Below, piece after piece: positions 28,401 through 36,006 of a DNA stretch of 64,000 nucleotides. The notes beneath the pieces are model-generated. The model had not been told where the DNA came from. It worked only from the letters and a program-made list of their open reading frames with translations, and made no database searches. The first letter of the stretch is position 1, and each line of letters opens with the position of its first letter. Source of the stretch: Planctomycetota bacterium (lineage in GTDB: Bacteria > Planctomycetota > B15-G4 > JADJEK01); NCBI GenBank assembly GCA_016709145.1, contig JADJEK010000013.1, positions 1 to 64,000 of the forward strand, in the 5' to 3' direction. The position numbers were made by a program, and so were the translations under genes.

Positions 28401-29233
28401 CGATCGAACTCGCCGCGCGCTTCGCTCTGAACGTGCCGGCCGGCGCAACCGTGTTGTCGGCGCGCATCGAGTTCGTCGCGGGCGCGATCCAGGACGGAGC
28501 GCCGCAAGCCGTCGTGCGCGCGTACGACGTCGGTGACGCGCCGGCGTTCGTCGCGGGTTCGAGCACTCCGCTGTCGCAGCTCGCTCCATCGACGTCCGAG
28601 CACGTCAGCTTCACGTTCCCGACGTGGCAGCCGGGCTCGACGTACCTGACGCCCGATCTGTCCGCTCTGGTGCAAGCGGTCGTCGACCGACCCGATTGGG
28701 TCGCGGGCAATCGCGTCGGCATCGTGCTCGACGGCTCGCCGACCGTGTTCCCGCAATGGCGCAGCGTGCGCAACGTCGCGTCGGGGCAGGCGCCGCGCCT
28801 GCTCGTGACGTACGCGCAACTGCCGACCTCGGGTGGCACGTGCCCGGCCGGCTGCGGCTTCACGACGTACGGGTTGTCCGCGGCCGCGTCGCACACGCTC
28901 GGTCTCGTCGGCAACGGCGATCCGCGCGTCGGCGGTCTGTTCGGCGTCGAGGCGTTCAACCTTGGTGCAGCGCCGACGGCCGGCGTGTTCCTGTCGACGA
29001 CGCCGGGCAACCTGCCGTTCTACGGCGGGCAACTCCTCGTCGGTCCGGTGGGCTTCATCGGGTTGATCGTGCTGCCCGCGGTCGACGGCGAAGCGGGGTT
29101 CGAGCTGCCGCTGCCGAACGATCCGGGCATCGCGGGGCTGTCGCTGTACGTCCAGTTCGCGGCGCCGGATGCGACGCAGAGCCAGGGCGTCGCGTTCTCG
29201 AACGGGCTCCGATTGACGATCTGCCCACCATAG
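25421..29233 (+). CDS. Secreted LamG / glucose-sorbosone dehydrogenase-like / PKD / DNRLRE multidomain protein
   Basis: The 1270-residue protein starts with a signal peptide (ILALACASDLSAQ). Domains in order: a LamG/concanavalin-like domain (about 30-270); a six-bladed sugar-dehydrogenase-like propeller (about 315-665) with FLPDGRLLIGERGGAI, GERGLVGLAVHPQF, YHHGGALAFGADGKLYVAVGD and YAYGLRNPFR; a PKD domain (about 675-770, YAWTFGDGG); a second Ig-like region; a DNRLRE-type domain (about 955-1135); and the C-terminal beta module. The propeller group oxidises aldoses with PQQ when the ligands are kept, but activity is not proven here. ATG 25421 is chosen for its signal peptide and GGAG; the frame is open further upstream. 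Confidence 0.85.
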   Translation: MSFGLSAGRSIAATILALACASDLSAQSSASSFSIRFFGTGSAQRDRIRIPVDDDVAGSTGNTPIDVGAGDFTIEFWVKGNLTDNVTANAGGDVDLLSNAWMDGNVVIDRDILGGSDADFGVSIAGGFVRFGTGRGQGPQLDGEHTLEGDELVLDGNWHHVAVVREQASGRKSVYVDGALDAMSIAGASTANLSYPDAGVVGAQDALGRFLVIGAAKHDLPQFKSFDGFVDELRIWNVARSRVQVLEALDRVLLPNTPGLVGSYRLEEGTGTVTHDTSGASSPSGTIASGPSMAVWMSGLVNAANTAVVSNTGLPPGFERTQLVTNLSEPTTIEFLPDGRLLIGERGGAIKVFAGGQLQATPLVQIPVNTTNGERGLVGLAVHPQFSTNGFVYAFYTTSEPRDRVARFTVVGASADPLSETLIWQNDHLASDYHHGGALAFGADGKLYVAVGDNFVAARAQDLSAYDGKLLRLNDDGTVPSGNPFAGAPGAKSEIYAYGLRNPFRTSVDSQTGQIWIGDVGGNNLTSWEEANLVQPAANFGWPDSEADDCFLADCSGFEKPRYAYQHIDPEYYLLVPQGSITMGPRVRAPQFPVGYRDCLYVGDFVNRWIRRLVFDANGDVVADPLFLYPPYAGTIADMRVGPDGALYYVTFGGPIGSWNDASALYRIRALGGGNAAPIVIANASVPSGPAPQSVQFSSAGTFDPDGGPQSLTYAWTFGDGGTSNLQNPQHTYATNGIKVAQLSVGDGAATTLSSPIVVAVGTPPVPSIATPLPGHAYAAGDTIAFSGSATDAEDGVLPANAFSWKVVLHHHEHEHPFLGPLTGVMQGQFTVPASGHGPDDTHYVIRLTVTDADGLATTTELELEPMHSALGLQTEPFGLPLLVDEENTPTPTALESLVGFTHVVEAPLLATVGAQAYAFQCWSDGGARVHGVVAPQGALHLTARYAPLPSTALNVPVAVIADLAQYDGSSGVVHADAADTATVRVGKQPNLSPIELAARFALNVPAGATVLSARIEFVAGAIQDGAPQAVVRAYDVGDAPAFVAGSSTPLSQLAPSTSEHVSFTFPTWQPGSTYLTPDLSALVQAVVDRPDWVAGNRVGIVLDGSPTVFPQWRSVRNVASGQAPRLLVTYAQLPTSGGTCPAGCGFTTYGLSAAASHTLGLVGNGDPRVGGLFGVEAFNLGAAPTAGVFLSTTPGNLPFYGGQLLVGPVGFIGLIVLPAVDGEAGFELPLPNDPGIAGLSLYVQFAAPDATQSQGVAFSNGLRLTICPP

Positions 29234-29360
29234 GCAGAACGAATCGCGCCAAAAGAGATCCTGCAGGCCGTTGCCTCGCGAGTTATCCTCCCGCTCTGAC
29301 CGATAGGTCGATTCGTCGCGCCGATCGGGGCGCGAACGTCCTGCGGGAACTCGGAACGCA

Positions 29361-30566
29361 ATGAGTCAGTTCGTCAAGATCGCGCTCGGGACCAGCGTCG
29401 TGCTCGGCGGCCTGTTGGTCGCGCACGGGGCCATGAATCTCGGTTGGTTCGAGCAGAAGGCGACTGAGCGCGTCGCCGGAGTCGGCGGCGCCGCCGCGAC
29501 CGAGAAGGTGCGCGAGGTCCTGACGGTCGCTCACCTCCCGGTGACGTGACACCTGACTTGTCCGGTGACCAGTTGGGTCACCAAGCACTCGGTCGGCGGC
29601 ACGATCTTCGAGTCGAAGCGGTACACGAGCTTCCCGTCGGTCATCGAAGACATCAACGCGAAGAACCTCGACGCCGCGTTCATCCTCGCGCCGCTCGCGA
29701 TGAAGCTCGCGCGCACCGGGAAGCGCCCGGTCAAGATCGTCCACCTCGGCCACCGCGATGGCACGACGATGATCGTGCGCACCGACTCGCCGTACCAGAC
29801 GTTCGCGGACCTCAAGGGCAAGAAGATCGCGATCCCGAGTCGGTTCTCCAATCAGCGGATCCTGATCCAGAAGCTGATCGAACGGTTCGGCATGAAGGAC
29901 GACGACGTCGTCCTCGTCGAGTATCCGCCGCCGGAACATCCAGGCGCACTGAAGGCCGGGGACATCGACGCCTACATCATCGGTGAGCCGTTCGCCGCCA
30001 AGGCGCAGGTCGACGGATTCGGCCGAGTGCTCTACTTCACGAAGGACGTCTGGCCGAACTTCATTTCCTGCGTGCTCGTGGTGACCCAGGATCTGATCGA
30101 CACCAAGCCCGAAATGGTCCAGGAATTGGTCTCGGGGATCCGGGCATCGGGCATGTGGATCGACGGCGGGAACGAGCGACTCATGGCGGGCGTCGTCACC
30201 GCCGACCACGCGCCCGCGGTGGGAGGCGACGGTGCGAACGTCGTCATTCCCGAGGGGTTCGGACGCACCTCGCGCATGCAGGCCGCGCTGATCGCCGCGC
30301 GGAAGGAGCACTACAACCAGGACCCCGAGTTGCTGAAGTTCGTGCTCAGCCAACCGCCCGACCGCGTCAAGTTCACGAACTTGAACTTGGCGAAGGACGA
30401 ACTCGGCGAGATCCAGCAGTACGCGGAGAAGCTCGGGTACTTCGCCGAGCGCCCGGTGACGAAGGAAGACCCGTTCGTGTTCGAGGACTACTGCGACCCG
30501 CGCTTCCAACTCGGCGCATTGAAGACGTTGCCGCTGCAGGACGGCGACTCGGGAGTCGGCAAGTGA
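29361..30566 (+). CDS. ABC transporter substrate-binding protein (NrtA/SsuA/NMT1-like), in-frame TGA at codon 63, candidate selenoprotein
   Basis: Read through the TGA at 29547-29549, this gives a 401-residue binding protein. Residues 7-28 are a membrane anchor or signal; the rest is a periplasmic type II binding fold with DAAFILAPLAMKL, VHLGHRDGTTMIV, KIAIPSRFSNQ, YIIGEPFAAKAQVDGFG, VWPNFISCVLVV and QPPDRVKFTNLNL. The reading frame is the same on both sides of the TGA. The local sequence is AHLPVT-[TGA]-HLTCPVTSW; in homologues as I remember them the residue at the TGA is Cys (VTCHLTCPVT). A perfect 7-bp hairpin follows 14 bases later. Selenocysteine insertion is therefore plausible; a TGC-to-TGA nonsense mutation or sequencing error is the alternative. 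The stop overlaps the permease GTG. Confidence 0.75.
29547..29585 (+). promoter_or_regulatory. Candidate selenocysteine codon with bacterial SECIS-like hairpin
   Basis: TGA is at 29547-29549. The arms GGTGACC (29564-29570) and GGTCACC (29576-29582) are perfectly complementary and enclose the 5-base loop AGTTG. The spacing from TGA to the loop is 21 bases and the loop has G at position 2. These values fall inside the bSECIS model as I recall it (loop 3-14 nt with G in the first two positions, stem 4-16 bp, distance 16-37 nt). CTT (29557-29559) can pair with AAG (29583-29585) below a four-base bulge. The arms encode Val-Thr twice, so part of the symmetry could come from coding constraint. Confidence 0.5.
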
Positions 30567-31438
30567 ACGACGTCCGGATCAAGATCGCGATGCAGTCCGG
30601 GACCACCGCGGGGATCGCGGTCGCGAAGAACCTCGAAGCTGCGGGCCGCGCGGACAAGTCGGCGTGGCCGGCGAAGCTCGGCTGGTCACTCGCCGGTTGG
30701 ACGATCTTCGTCCTTGCGTGGCATCTGGTGACGCTCCACAACAAGATCAGCGACATCCCGACGCCGATGCAGACCTGGGCCGCGCTGGCCGAGATCCTCG
30801 AACAAGGCGTGCTGTGGAAGAACGTCGTGGCCTCCGTGTTCCGAGTGGCGTGGGGCTTCGCGATCGCCGCGCTGGTGGGCATTCCGCTCGGCATCCTGAT
30901 GGGTTGGTATCCGCTGTCCCGGAAGCTCCTCAATCCCGTGGTCCAGGGACTGCGTCCGATCTCGCCGATCGCGTGGCTGCCGATCGCAGTGACCCTCTTC
31001 GGTGGCTCCGATTGGCTGATCGACGCGAGCGACAAGTCGGCGATCTTCTTGATCTTCCTGTCGTCGTTCTTCCCGATCGTCACGGCGACCACGGCAGCCG
31101 TCGCGACGATCGAGCGCAAGTTCCTGCGCTCCGCGGCGAACTTCGGGGTGACTGGACTCGACTTGTTCCGTCGCGTGATCCTGCCGGCGGCGATGCCGCA
31201 GATCCTGACCGGGTTGCGCCTCGCGCTCGGTATCGCGTGGGTCGTCGTCGTGGCCGCGGAGATGCTCGGGGTGTCGAGCGGCCTCGGCTTCCAAGTCAAC
31301 GATGCGCGCAACATGCTGCGCAACGACTGGGTCACGGCGGCGATGGTCATCATCGCGCTGATCGGACTCGCGCTCGACTACGGCATTTCGAGCATCACGT
31401 CGGCGACCCTCGCGCGCCGAGGAGTGGACCAGCGATGA
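30563..31438 (+). CDS. ABC transporter permease, nitrate/sulfonate/bicarbonate type
   Basis: The 291-residue inner-membrane permease has about six hydrophobic segments and the BPD_transp_1 EAA loop near residues 180-210 (AANFGVTGLDLFRRVILPAAMPQILTGLRLALGIAW), which contacts the ATPase. RPISPIAWLPIAVTLFG is the conserved segment of the SsuC/NrtB group. The GTG start overlaps the stop of the binding-protein gene (GTGA), so translation is coupled. An in-frame ATG at 30590 is an alternative. With its neighbours it makes a complete importer; nitrate, sulfonate, taurine or another oxyanion or amine cannot be distinguished. Confidence 0.9.
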   Translation: MNDVRIKIAMQSGTTAGIAVAKNLEAAGRADKSAWPAKLGWSLAGWTIFVLAWHLVTLHNKISDIPTPMQTWAALAEILEQGVLWKNVVASVFRVAWGFAIAALVGIPLGILMGWYPLSRKLLNPVVQGLRPISPIAWLPIAVTLFGGSDWLIDASDKSAIFLIFLSSFFPIVTATTAAVATIERKFLRSAANFGVTGLDLFRRVILPAAMPQILTGLRLALGIAWVVVVAAEMLGVSSGLGFQVNDARNMLRNDWVTAAMVIIALIGLALDYGISSITSATLARRGVDQR

Positions 31439-32193
31439 CGGCGTCGACGAAGATCTTCATCCGCGACGTGTTCAAGAGCTTCGGCACGAAGAAGGGCGAC
31501 GTGCACGTGCTCGACGGCGTCAACCTCGACGTTCGAGAGGGCGAGTTCCTCGCGATCGTCGGGCCATCGGGTTGCGGCAAGTCGACGTTGCTGAACTGCA
31601 TGGCGGCCTTCGAGCACATCACGCGCGGATCGATCCAGATCGACGGCGTGGAGGTCGACGAGCCGACCAAGAAGCGCGTGTTCGTGTTCCAGGAGACCGG
31701 GATCTTCCCGTGGATGTCGGTGTGGGACAACATCGGCTTCGGGGTCGACGAGCCCGACTTCGAGAAGAAGCACGAGCACGTGATGAAGTACATCCACCTC
31801 GTCGGACTCGAAGGCTTCGAGAAGTCGTTCCCGGCCGAGTTGTCGGGCGGCATGAAGCAGCGCGTCGAATTCGCGCGGGCGCTCGCGGTCGATCCGGACG
31901 TGCTCTATCTCGATGAACCGTTCGGCGCGCTCGACGCGTTCACGCGACTCGAGATGCGACGCGAGATCGTGCGCATCTGGCGCGAGACGAAGAAGACCGT
32001 GATCCTCGTCACGCACGACGTCGAAGAAGCGCTCGAGCTCGCGGACCGTGTCGCGGTGATGACGCGCCGGCCGGCGACGATCCACTCGGTCATCGACAAT
32101 CCGATGTCGCGACCGCGCGACTGCGACACCGACGACTTCCGCGATCGCAAGCACGCGATCTTCAAGATCCTCGGCGTCGAACGGCGCGTCTGA
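31435..32193 (+). CDS. ABC transporter ATP-binding protein, nitrate/sulfonate/taurine type
   Basis: This 252-residue ATPase powers the importer. It has Walker A GPSGCGKSTLLN, a Q-loop in VFQETGIFPWMSV, signature LSGGMKQRVEFARAL, Walker B VLYLDEPFGALDAFTR and the switch His in VTHDVEEAL. The FGALD and LFPW-like features match the SsuB/TauB/NrtD group. It overlaps the permease stop by four bases. The operon ends here: the next gene is convergent, with a small CCACGGCCGTGG palindrome at 32194-32205. Confidence 0.95.
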   Translation: MTASTKIFIRDVFKSFGTKKGDVHVLDGVNLDVREGEFLAIVGPSGCGKSTLLNCMAAFEHITRGSIQIDGVEVDEPTKKRVFVFQETGIFPWMSVWDNIGFGVDEPDFEKKHEHVMKYIHLVGLEGFEKSFPAELSGGMKQRVEFARALAVDPDVLYLDEPFGALDAFTRLEMRREIVRIWRETKKTVILVTHDVEEALELADRVAVMTRRPATIHSVIDNPMSRPRDCDTDDFRDRKHAIFKILGVERRV

Positions 32194-32232
32194 CCACGGC
32201 CGTGGGGGATCACGCGGCGTGGCGTCGTGGGC

Positions 32233-32685
32233 TCACCCTTCTCCGAACGCGTCGACCATCAAATCGTCGGTGATGTCGATGAAGCGCACGCAATGCTCGG
32301 GCCGCTGCGCCGGTTGTGCGCCGGACGTCGGCTCGACTTCGAACAGGAACACCTGATCGGGTGCGACGAGCAGCGGCGCTTTCGTGACCGCATGCAGCAT
32401 GTGGCCTTCGGCGCCGTGCAGCGACTCGAGTGCGCGCGTGCCTTCGATCGATTCGAACTCGATGACGTCGCTCCACGGCACGCTGACGACGTCATCGCCG
32501 TCTTGGTGCTCGATGCCGACGACGAAGCGTCGCGTCGTCAGGTGGACGCGACCGCGCAGGACCTCGGGATCGCGTACGCCGAGCGTCCAGCGCCAACCGC
32601 GCAGGCGGAACGTGTGGACATGGACTTCACCCGCGGCGACGGCGACGTCGGGCCCGGGCACCGGAGAGTAGGAGTCGACGTTCAT
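32233..32685 (-). CDS. Hypothetical protein (150 aa)
   Basis: I do not recognise this 150-residue soluble protein. It has no signal peptide or membrane segment. The pattern RGRVHLTTRRFVVGIEHQDGDDVVSVPWSDVIEFES resembles a small beta-barrel such as a PH- or GRAM-like domain, in which a strand pair is followed by an I/V-P-hydrophobic turn, but this is only a visual impression. No Shine-Dalgarno is obvious before the ATG. It is convergent with the ABC operon and divergent from the propeller gene 63 bases away. Confidence 0.6.
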   Translation of the reverse strand: MNVDSYSPVPGPDVAVAAGEVHVHTFRLRGWRWTLGVRDPEVLRGRVHLTTRRFVVGIEHQDGDDVVSVPWSDVIEFESIEGTRALESLHGAEGHMLHAVTKAPLLVAPDQVFLFEVEPTSGAQPAQRPEHCVRFIDITDDLMVDAFGEG

Positions 32686-32748
32686 GGGGCGGGGAGTTTA
32701 CCCTTCGGCGAAGCAGCCAACGCGTACGGCAACATGGAGGCCTGATCG

Positions 32749-34053
32749 ATGCACGCTTCATCGCTCTTGTCGGTCTTGCTCGTCGTCGCGTTCGAGGGCG
32801 AGGCGCCGCTCGAATCGAAGTTGCTCGCGACGATTCCCGACGAGATCTCGTTGACTTCGGCGCCGGTGCCGCAGCCCGATGGTTCGTCGAAGCCCGATGT
32901 CGTCCACCCGGTGTTCAGCACGGATGGGGCGCGCGTCGCGTACGTCGCGTGGAAGGGTGCGAAGTCGTTCCCCGTCATCGATTCGACGGTGTCGAGCGCT
33001 GGGTACGACTACGCGGGCGCTCCCGTGTTCTCGCCGAACGGGACGTCCGTCGGGTTCCGCGTCGGCAATCGGTTGACGAAATCGACCGAACGGTGGTGGG
33101 TCCATTCCGACTCCGGGCTGTCGAAGCCGACCGACTGGATGGGCGAGATCGCGGCCCTGCCGCAAGGCGGGTTCACGTACTGGACGCAGCCCGGAGCGAA
33201 GATCGGCGACGACGGCGCGTATCGCCGGTCGGACATGCGGCTCGTGATCGGGAGTCACACCGGCGGTAAGTTCGAGGACGCCGAGACCGCGTTCCCGCCG
33301 CGGGTCAGCGCCGATGGCTCGATCGTCGCGACCGTCGCGATGAAGGCGGGTCGGTGGTTCCCGCTGAAGGTCGGCAAGAAGGAGCAGTTGCTCGGCAAAG
33401 GCGTCGGATTGGTGCAGGGCGTCGCCATCTCGCGCGATGGGAAGCGTGTCGCGTACGAAGGCCTCGCAGCCGACGAGAGTCCGAACCCCACTGAACTGAC
33501 GTTCACCGTGTACGTCGACGATGCGCCGATCCGCTCGGGATTCGATGCGGCCGGTTGCGCGGTGTTCTCACCCGACGGAAAAACCGTCGGGTACAAGGTT
33601 CGGCGCGGCGAGAAGCTCGGTGTGGCGACGACCGCGGACCCGCAACCGAAGGCTTGGTACGAGTTCGTCTGCAGTCCCGTGTGGTCCGGCGACGGACGCC
33701 GCATGGCGTACGTCGCAGCCGAAGGCTCGTCGGTCGAGCGCGAACTCGCGACGCAATGGCTCGGTGAGGACTACGCGCGGGGTGGCTCGTGGTTCGTCGT
33801 CGTGCCCGGCGTCGAACCGGGTTCGAAGCACCAACATGTCCGTGGATTGTGCCTGTCGCACGACGGTGCACACGTCGCGTACGCTGCGCGCAACGACGAT
33901 CGGTGGTCGATCGTCGTCGACGGCGACGCGGGCGACGAGACCTACGATTTCGCCGGGCCGCCGGTGTTCTCGCGCGACGGTTCGACCGTCGCGTTCGGAG
34001 TCCGCAAGGAGCGTGAACTGTGCTGGATCGTGCGCGACGTGCCCTCGCGGTGA
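32749..34053 (+). CDS. TolB/WD40-like beta-propeller protein, probably exported
   Basis: The 434-residue protein has a short hydrophobic N-terminus (SSLLSVLLVVAFEGEA) that may serve as a signal. It contains repeated blades with the pattern PVFSTDGARVAYVAWKG, PVFSPNGTSVGFRVGN, AVFSPDGKTVGYKVRRG, PVWSGDGRRMAYVA and PVFSRDGSTVAFGVRK, each about 45-70 residues apart, as in TolB-type propellers (six or seven blades). GGAGG lies eight bases before the ATG. The ligand is unknown. The stop is directly followed by the redoxin-monooxygenase gene. Confidence 0.8.
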   Translation: MHASSLLSVLLVVAFEGEAPLESKLLATIPDEISLTSAPVPQPDGSSKPDVVHPVFSTDGARVAYVAWKGAKSFPVIDSTVSSAGYDYAGAPVFSPNGTSVGFRVGNRLTKSTERWWVHSDSGLSKPTDWMGEIAALPQGGFTYWTQPGAKIGDDGAYRRSDMRLVIGSHTGGKFEDAETAFPPRVSADGSIVATVAMKAGRWFPLKVGKKEQLLGKGVGLVQGVAISRDGKRVAYEGLAADESPNPTELTFTVYVDDAPIRSGFDAAGCAVFSPDGKTVGYKVRRGEKLGVATTADPQPKAWYEFVCSPVWSGDGRRMAYVAAEGSSVERELATQWLGEDYARGGSWFVVVPGVEPGSKHQHVRGLCLSHDGAHVAYAARNDDRWSIVVDGDAGDETYDFAGPPVFSRDGSTVAFGVRKERELCWIVRDVPSR

Positions 34054-34077
34054 GCGGGTTCTTGGATCGTCGCGGCG

Positions 34078-35811
34078 GTGTTGGCGAGCGCCAGTGTGGT
34101 CGACGCGCCGCGCGGCTGCGAAGTTGGCGCGAAACCGGCTCCGTTCGCGTTGCTCGACCAACGTTCCTTGCCGCGCACGCTCGACGAGTTCGCGGTCGAT
34201 CGCGCGCTCGTGCTCGTGTTCACGACGTGTGAATGCCCGCTGGCCGGCAAGACGATGCCCCGCATCGGCGAACTCGCGACGACGTATCGAGATCGCGGCG
34301 TGCGCTTCGCGCTCGTCAATGCCGATCCGTACGAGACGGTCGCCGACGCGGCGACGTTCGCACTCGCGCACGGCGTGCTGGTGCCGGTGCTCGACGATCC
34401 GAAGATGGCGGCGGCGCGAGCCCTTGGCGTCACGCACTCCCCGCAAGTGGTCGTGCTCGACGGGTCGCTCGCGCTGCGCTACCGCGGTCGCGTGGATGCG
34501 AGCACACGCGTGACCGGCACCGCGGCGCGCGCGGGACGCGAGGACTTGCGCGAGGCGATCGACGACGTGCTCGCGAACCGGACGGTGCGCGTGGCCGAGA
34601 CTCCCGTCGAAGGTTGCGTGCTGACGCTCGAGCGACCCGCGCCGCCGGCGACGCCCGTGACGTGGGCGCAGGACGTAGCGCCGCTCATGCATCGTCATTG
34701 CGCCGAGTGTCATCACGACGGCGGTCAGGGGCCGTTCGCGCTGGTCGCGTACGAAGACGTCGCGAAACGTGCGGCGATGATCGCGGAGGTCGTGCGCCAG
34801 AAGCGCATGCCGCCATGGTTCGGCACGGTCGGCAGCGAGGACTTCTCGAATCATCGGGCGCTCGAGGATCGCGAGATTCGCACGCTCGAGGCGTTCGCGG
34901 CGCAAGGCGCGCCGGCGGGTGACCTCGAGTGCGCGCCGCCGGAGCCGACGTTCGCGCCGCGCGAGTGGCGCATCGGCGAGCCCGACCTCGTGCTGACGCA
35001 ACTCGGGCGCGCCGAGTTGCCCGCGACCGGGATCGTGCCGTACCACTACACGGTGTTCCCGCACCTGTTCACCGAGGACACCTGGGTCGAAGCCGTCGAG
35101 ATCAAGGGCGAGAACTCGCGCGTCTTGCATCACTGCAACCTCGCGTTCTACGAGCTCGGCCAGAAGTTCAAGATGGAGAACTTCATCACCGGACTCGTGC
35201 CCGGCGGCGATCCGATGGATCTGGATCCAGGCACCGCGGTGTTGATCCCGGCGGGCTCCGTGCTCGGCGCCGAGATCCATTACGTGACGTCGGGCAAGCC
35301 CGAGGTCGACGAAGTCTCGGTCGCGCTGCGCTTCCCGAAGACGGTAGTGCGCAAGCGACTGCACTGTCATCAGATCGCCGACTTCCGCTTCGCGATCCCG
35401 CCGGGTGCCGAAGCGCACGCGGTCAACGCGTCACGCACGTTGAAGGCCGACTCGCGCGCGGTCGGCGTGTTCGTCCACATGCATCTGCGCGGGCGCGACA
35501 TGACGTTCGTCGCGAACACTCCCGACGGCGAACGAGAGACTCTGCTGGTCGTGCCGAACTACGACTTCGAGTGGCAGCAGTCCTATCGCTATCCGCGCGA
35601 AGGCAAGTTCTTCCCGGCGGGCACGCGCGTGGATGTCACGGCGCACTTCGACAACTCGGCGTTCAACGTGTTCAACCCCGACCCGACGGCGACCGTGAAG
35701 TTCGGTCGCCAAACGACGGACGAGATGATGTACGGCTTCTTCTTCTACGTCGAGGAAGCCGAGGACCTCGGACTAGCGATCGATCCGAAGAACGGCACGC
35801 AGCTCGACTGA
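34078..35811 (+). CDS. Redoxin / cytochrome c / copper type II monooxygenase-like fusion protein
   Basis: The 577-residue product has three parts. Residues about 10-165 are a thioredoxin/AhpC-like redoxin with FTTCECPLAGKTMPRIGEL, where Cys-Glu-Cys replaces the usual CxxC. Residues about 200-275 have a monohaem c site CAECHHDGG with RMPPWFG as the Met-ligand region. Residues about 310-577 resemble the copper type II ascorbate-dependent monooxygenase fold, with HYTVFPHLFTEDTW, VLHHCNLAFYELG, and VFVHMHLRGRDM as candidate copper His sites. The N-terminus is uncertain: GTG 34078 cuts a signal-like stretch that begins just after the previous stop. Confidence 0.8.
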   Translation: MLASASVVDAPRGCEVGAKPAPFALLDQRSLPRTLDEFAVDRALVLVFTTCECPLAGKTMPRIGELATTYRDRGVRFALVNADPYETVADAATFALAHGVLVPVLDDPKMAAARALGVTHSPQVVVLDGSLALRYRGRVDASTRVTGTAARAGREDLREAIDDVLANRTVRVAETPVEGCVLTLERPAPPATPVTWAQDVAPLMHRHCAECHHDGGQGPFALVAYEDVAKRAAMIAEVVRQKRMPPWFGTVGSEDFSNHRALEDREIRTLEAFAAQGAPAGDLECAPPEPTFAPREWRIGEPDLVLTQLGRAELPATGIVPYHYTVFPHLFTEDTWVEAVEIKGENSRVLHHCNLAFYELGQKFKMENFITGLVPGGDPMDLDPGTAVLIPAGSVLGAEIHYVTSGKPEVDEVSVALRFPKTVVRKRLHCHQIADFRFAIPPGAEAHAVNASRTLKADSRAVGVFVHMHLRGRDMTFVANTPDGERETLLVVPNYDFEWQQSYRYPREGKFFPAGTRVDVTAHFDNSAFNVFNPDPTATVKFGRQTTDEMMYGFFFYVEEAEDLGLAIDPKNGTQLD

Positions 35812-35854
35812 AGGGGTCAGCCCCCGTGCGAAGGCGCACGGGGGCTGACCCCTT
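35811..35854. repeat. Perfect 20-bp-arm palindrome (REP-like), probable terminator
   Basis: The arms 35811-35830 and 35835-35854 are perfectly complementary (AAGGGGTCAGCCCCCGTGCG and its reverse complement) around the loop AAGG. It starts at the last base of the monooxygenase stop and is followed by GGCTTTTG, so it can end that transcript. The same GGGGTCAGCCCC core recurs at 35951-35994. Confidence 0.8.
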
Positions 35855-35950
35855 GGCTTTTGTGGCACGCACGGCCGCTCCGCTCACTGCGCGCGCGTCA
35901 TGCAGCTCGATCCGACGGATGTGTGCGCCACGCGCGACGAGATGGACGAG

Positions 35951-35994
35951 AAGGGTCAGCCCCTGCGCGATCGCGCACGGGGGCTGACCCCTTC
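35951..35994. repeat. Second REP-like palindrome, imperfect copy
   Basis: AAGGGTCAGCCCCTGCGCGA pairs with the downstream arm ending CTGACCCCTT; its centre TGCGCGATCGCGCA is a perfect 14-base palindrome. It differs from the first copy by single-base gaps and lies 97 bases away, near the 3' end of the convergent AhpD-like gene, where it may act as terminator. The 96 bases between copies hold no gene that I can support. Confidence 0.7.
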
Positions 35995-36006
35995 AGGCCC
36001 TGCGCG

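Noticed and set aside
26141..29032. A ~960-codon minus-strand open frame
   Set aside because: It is antisense to the LamG/dehydrogenase protein, has low-complexity Arg-rich content and no start context. Similar long shadows at 2899-5304 and 37951-40620 were rejected for the same reason.
29361..29549. A separate 62-residue small protein before the ABC binding protein
   Set aside because: It is in the same frame as the following gene and ends at the TGA that is better explained as an internal Sec codon or nonsense mutation. Its N-terminal hydrophobic segment fits as the signal or anchor of the binding protein.
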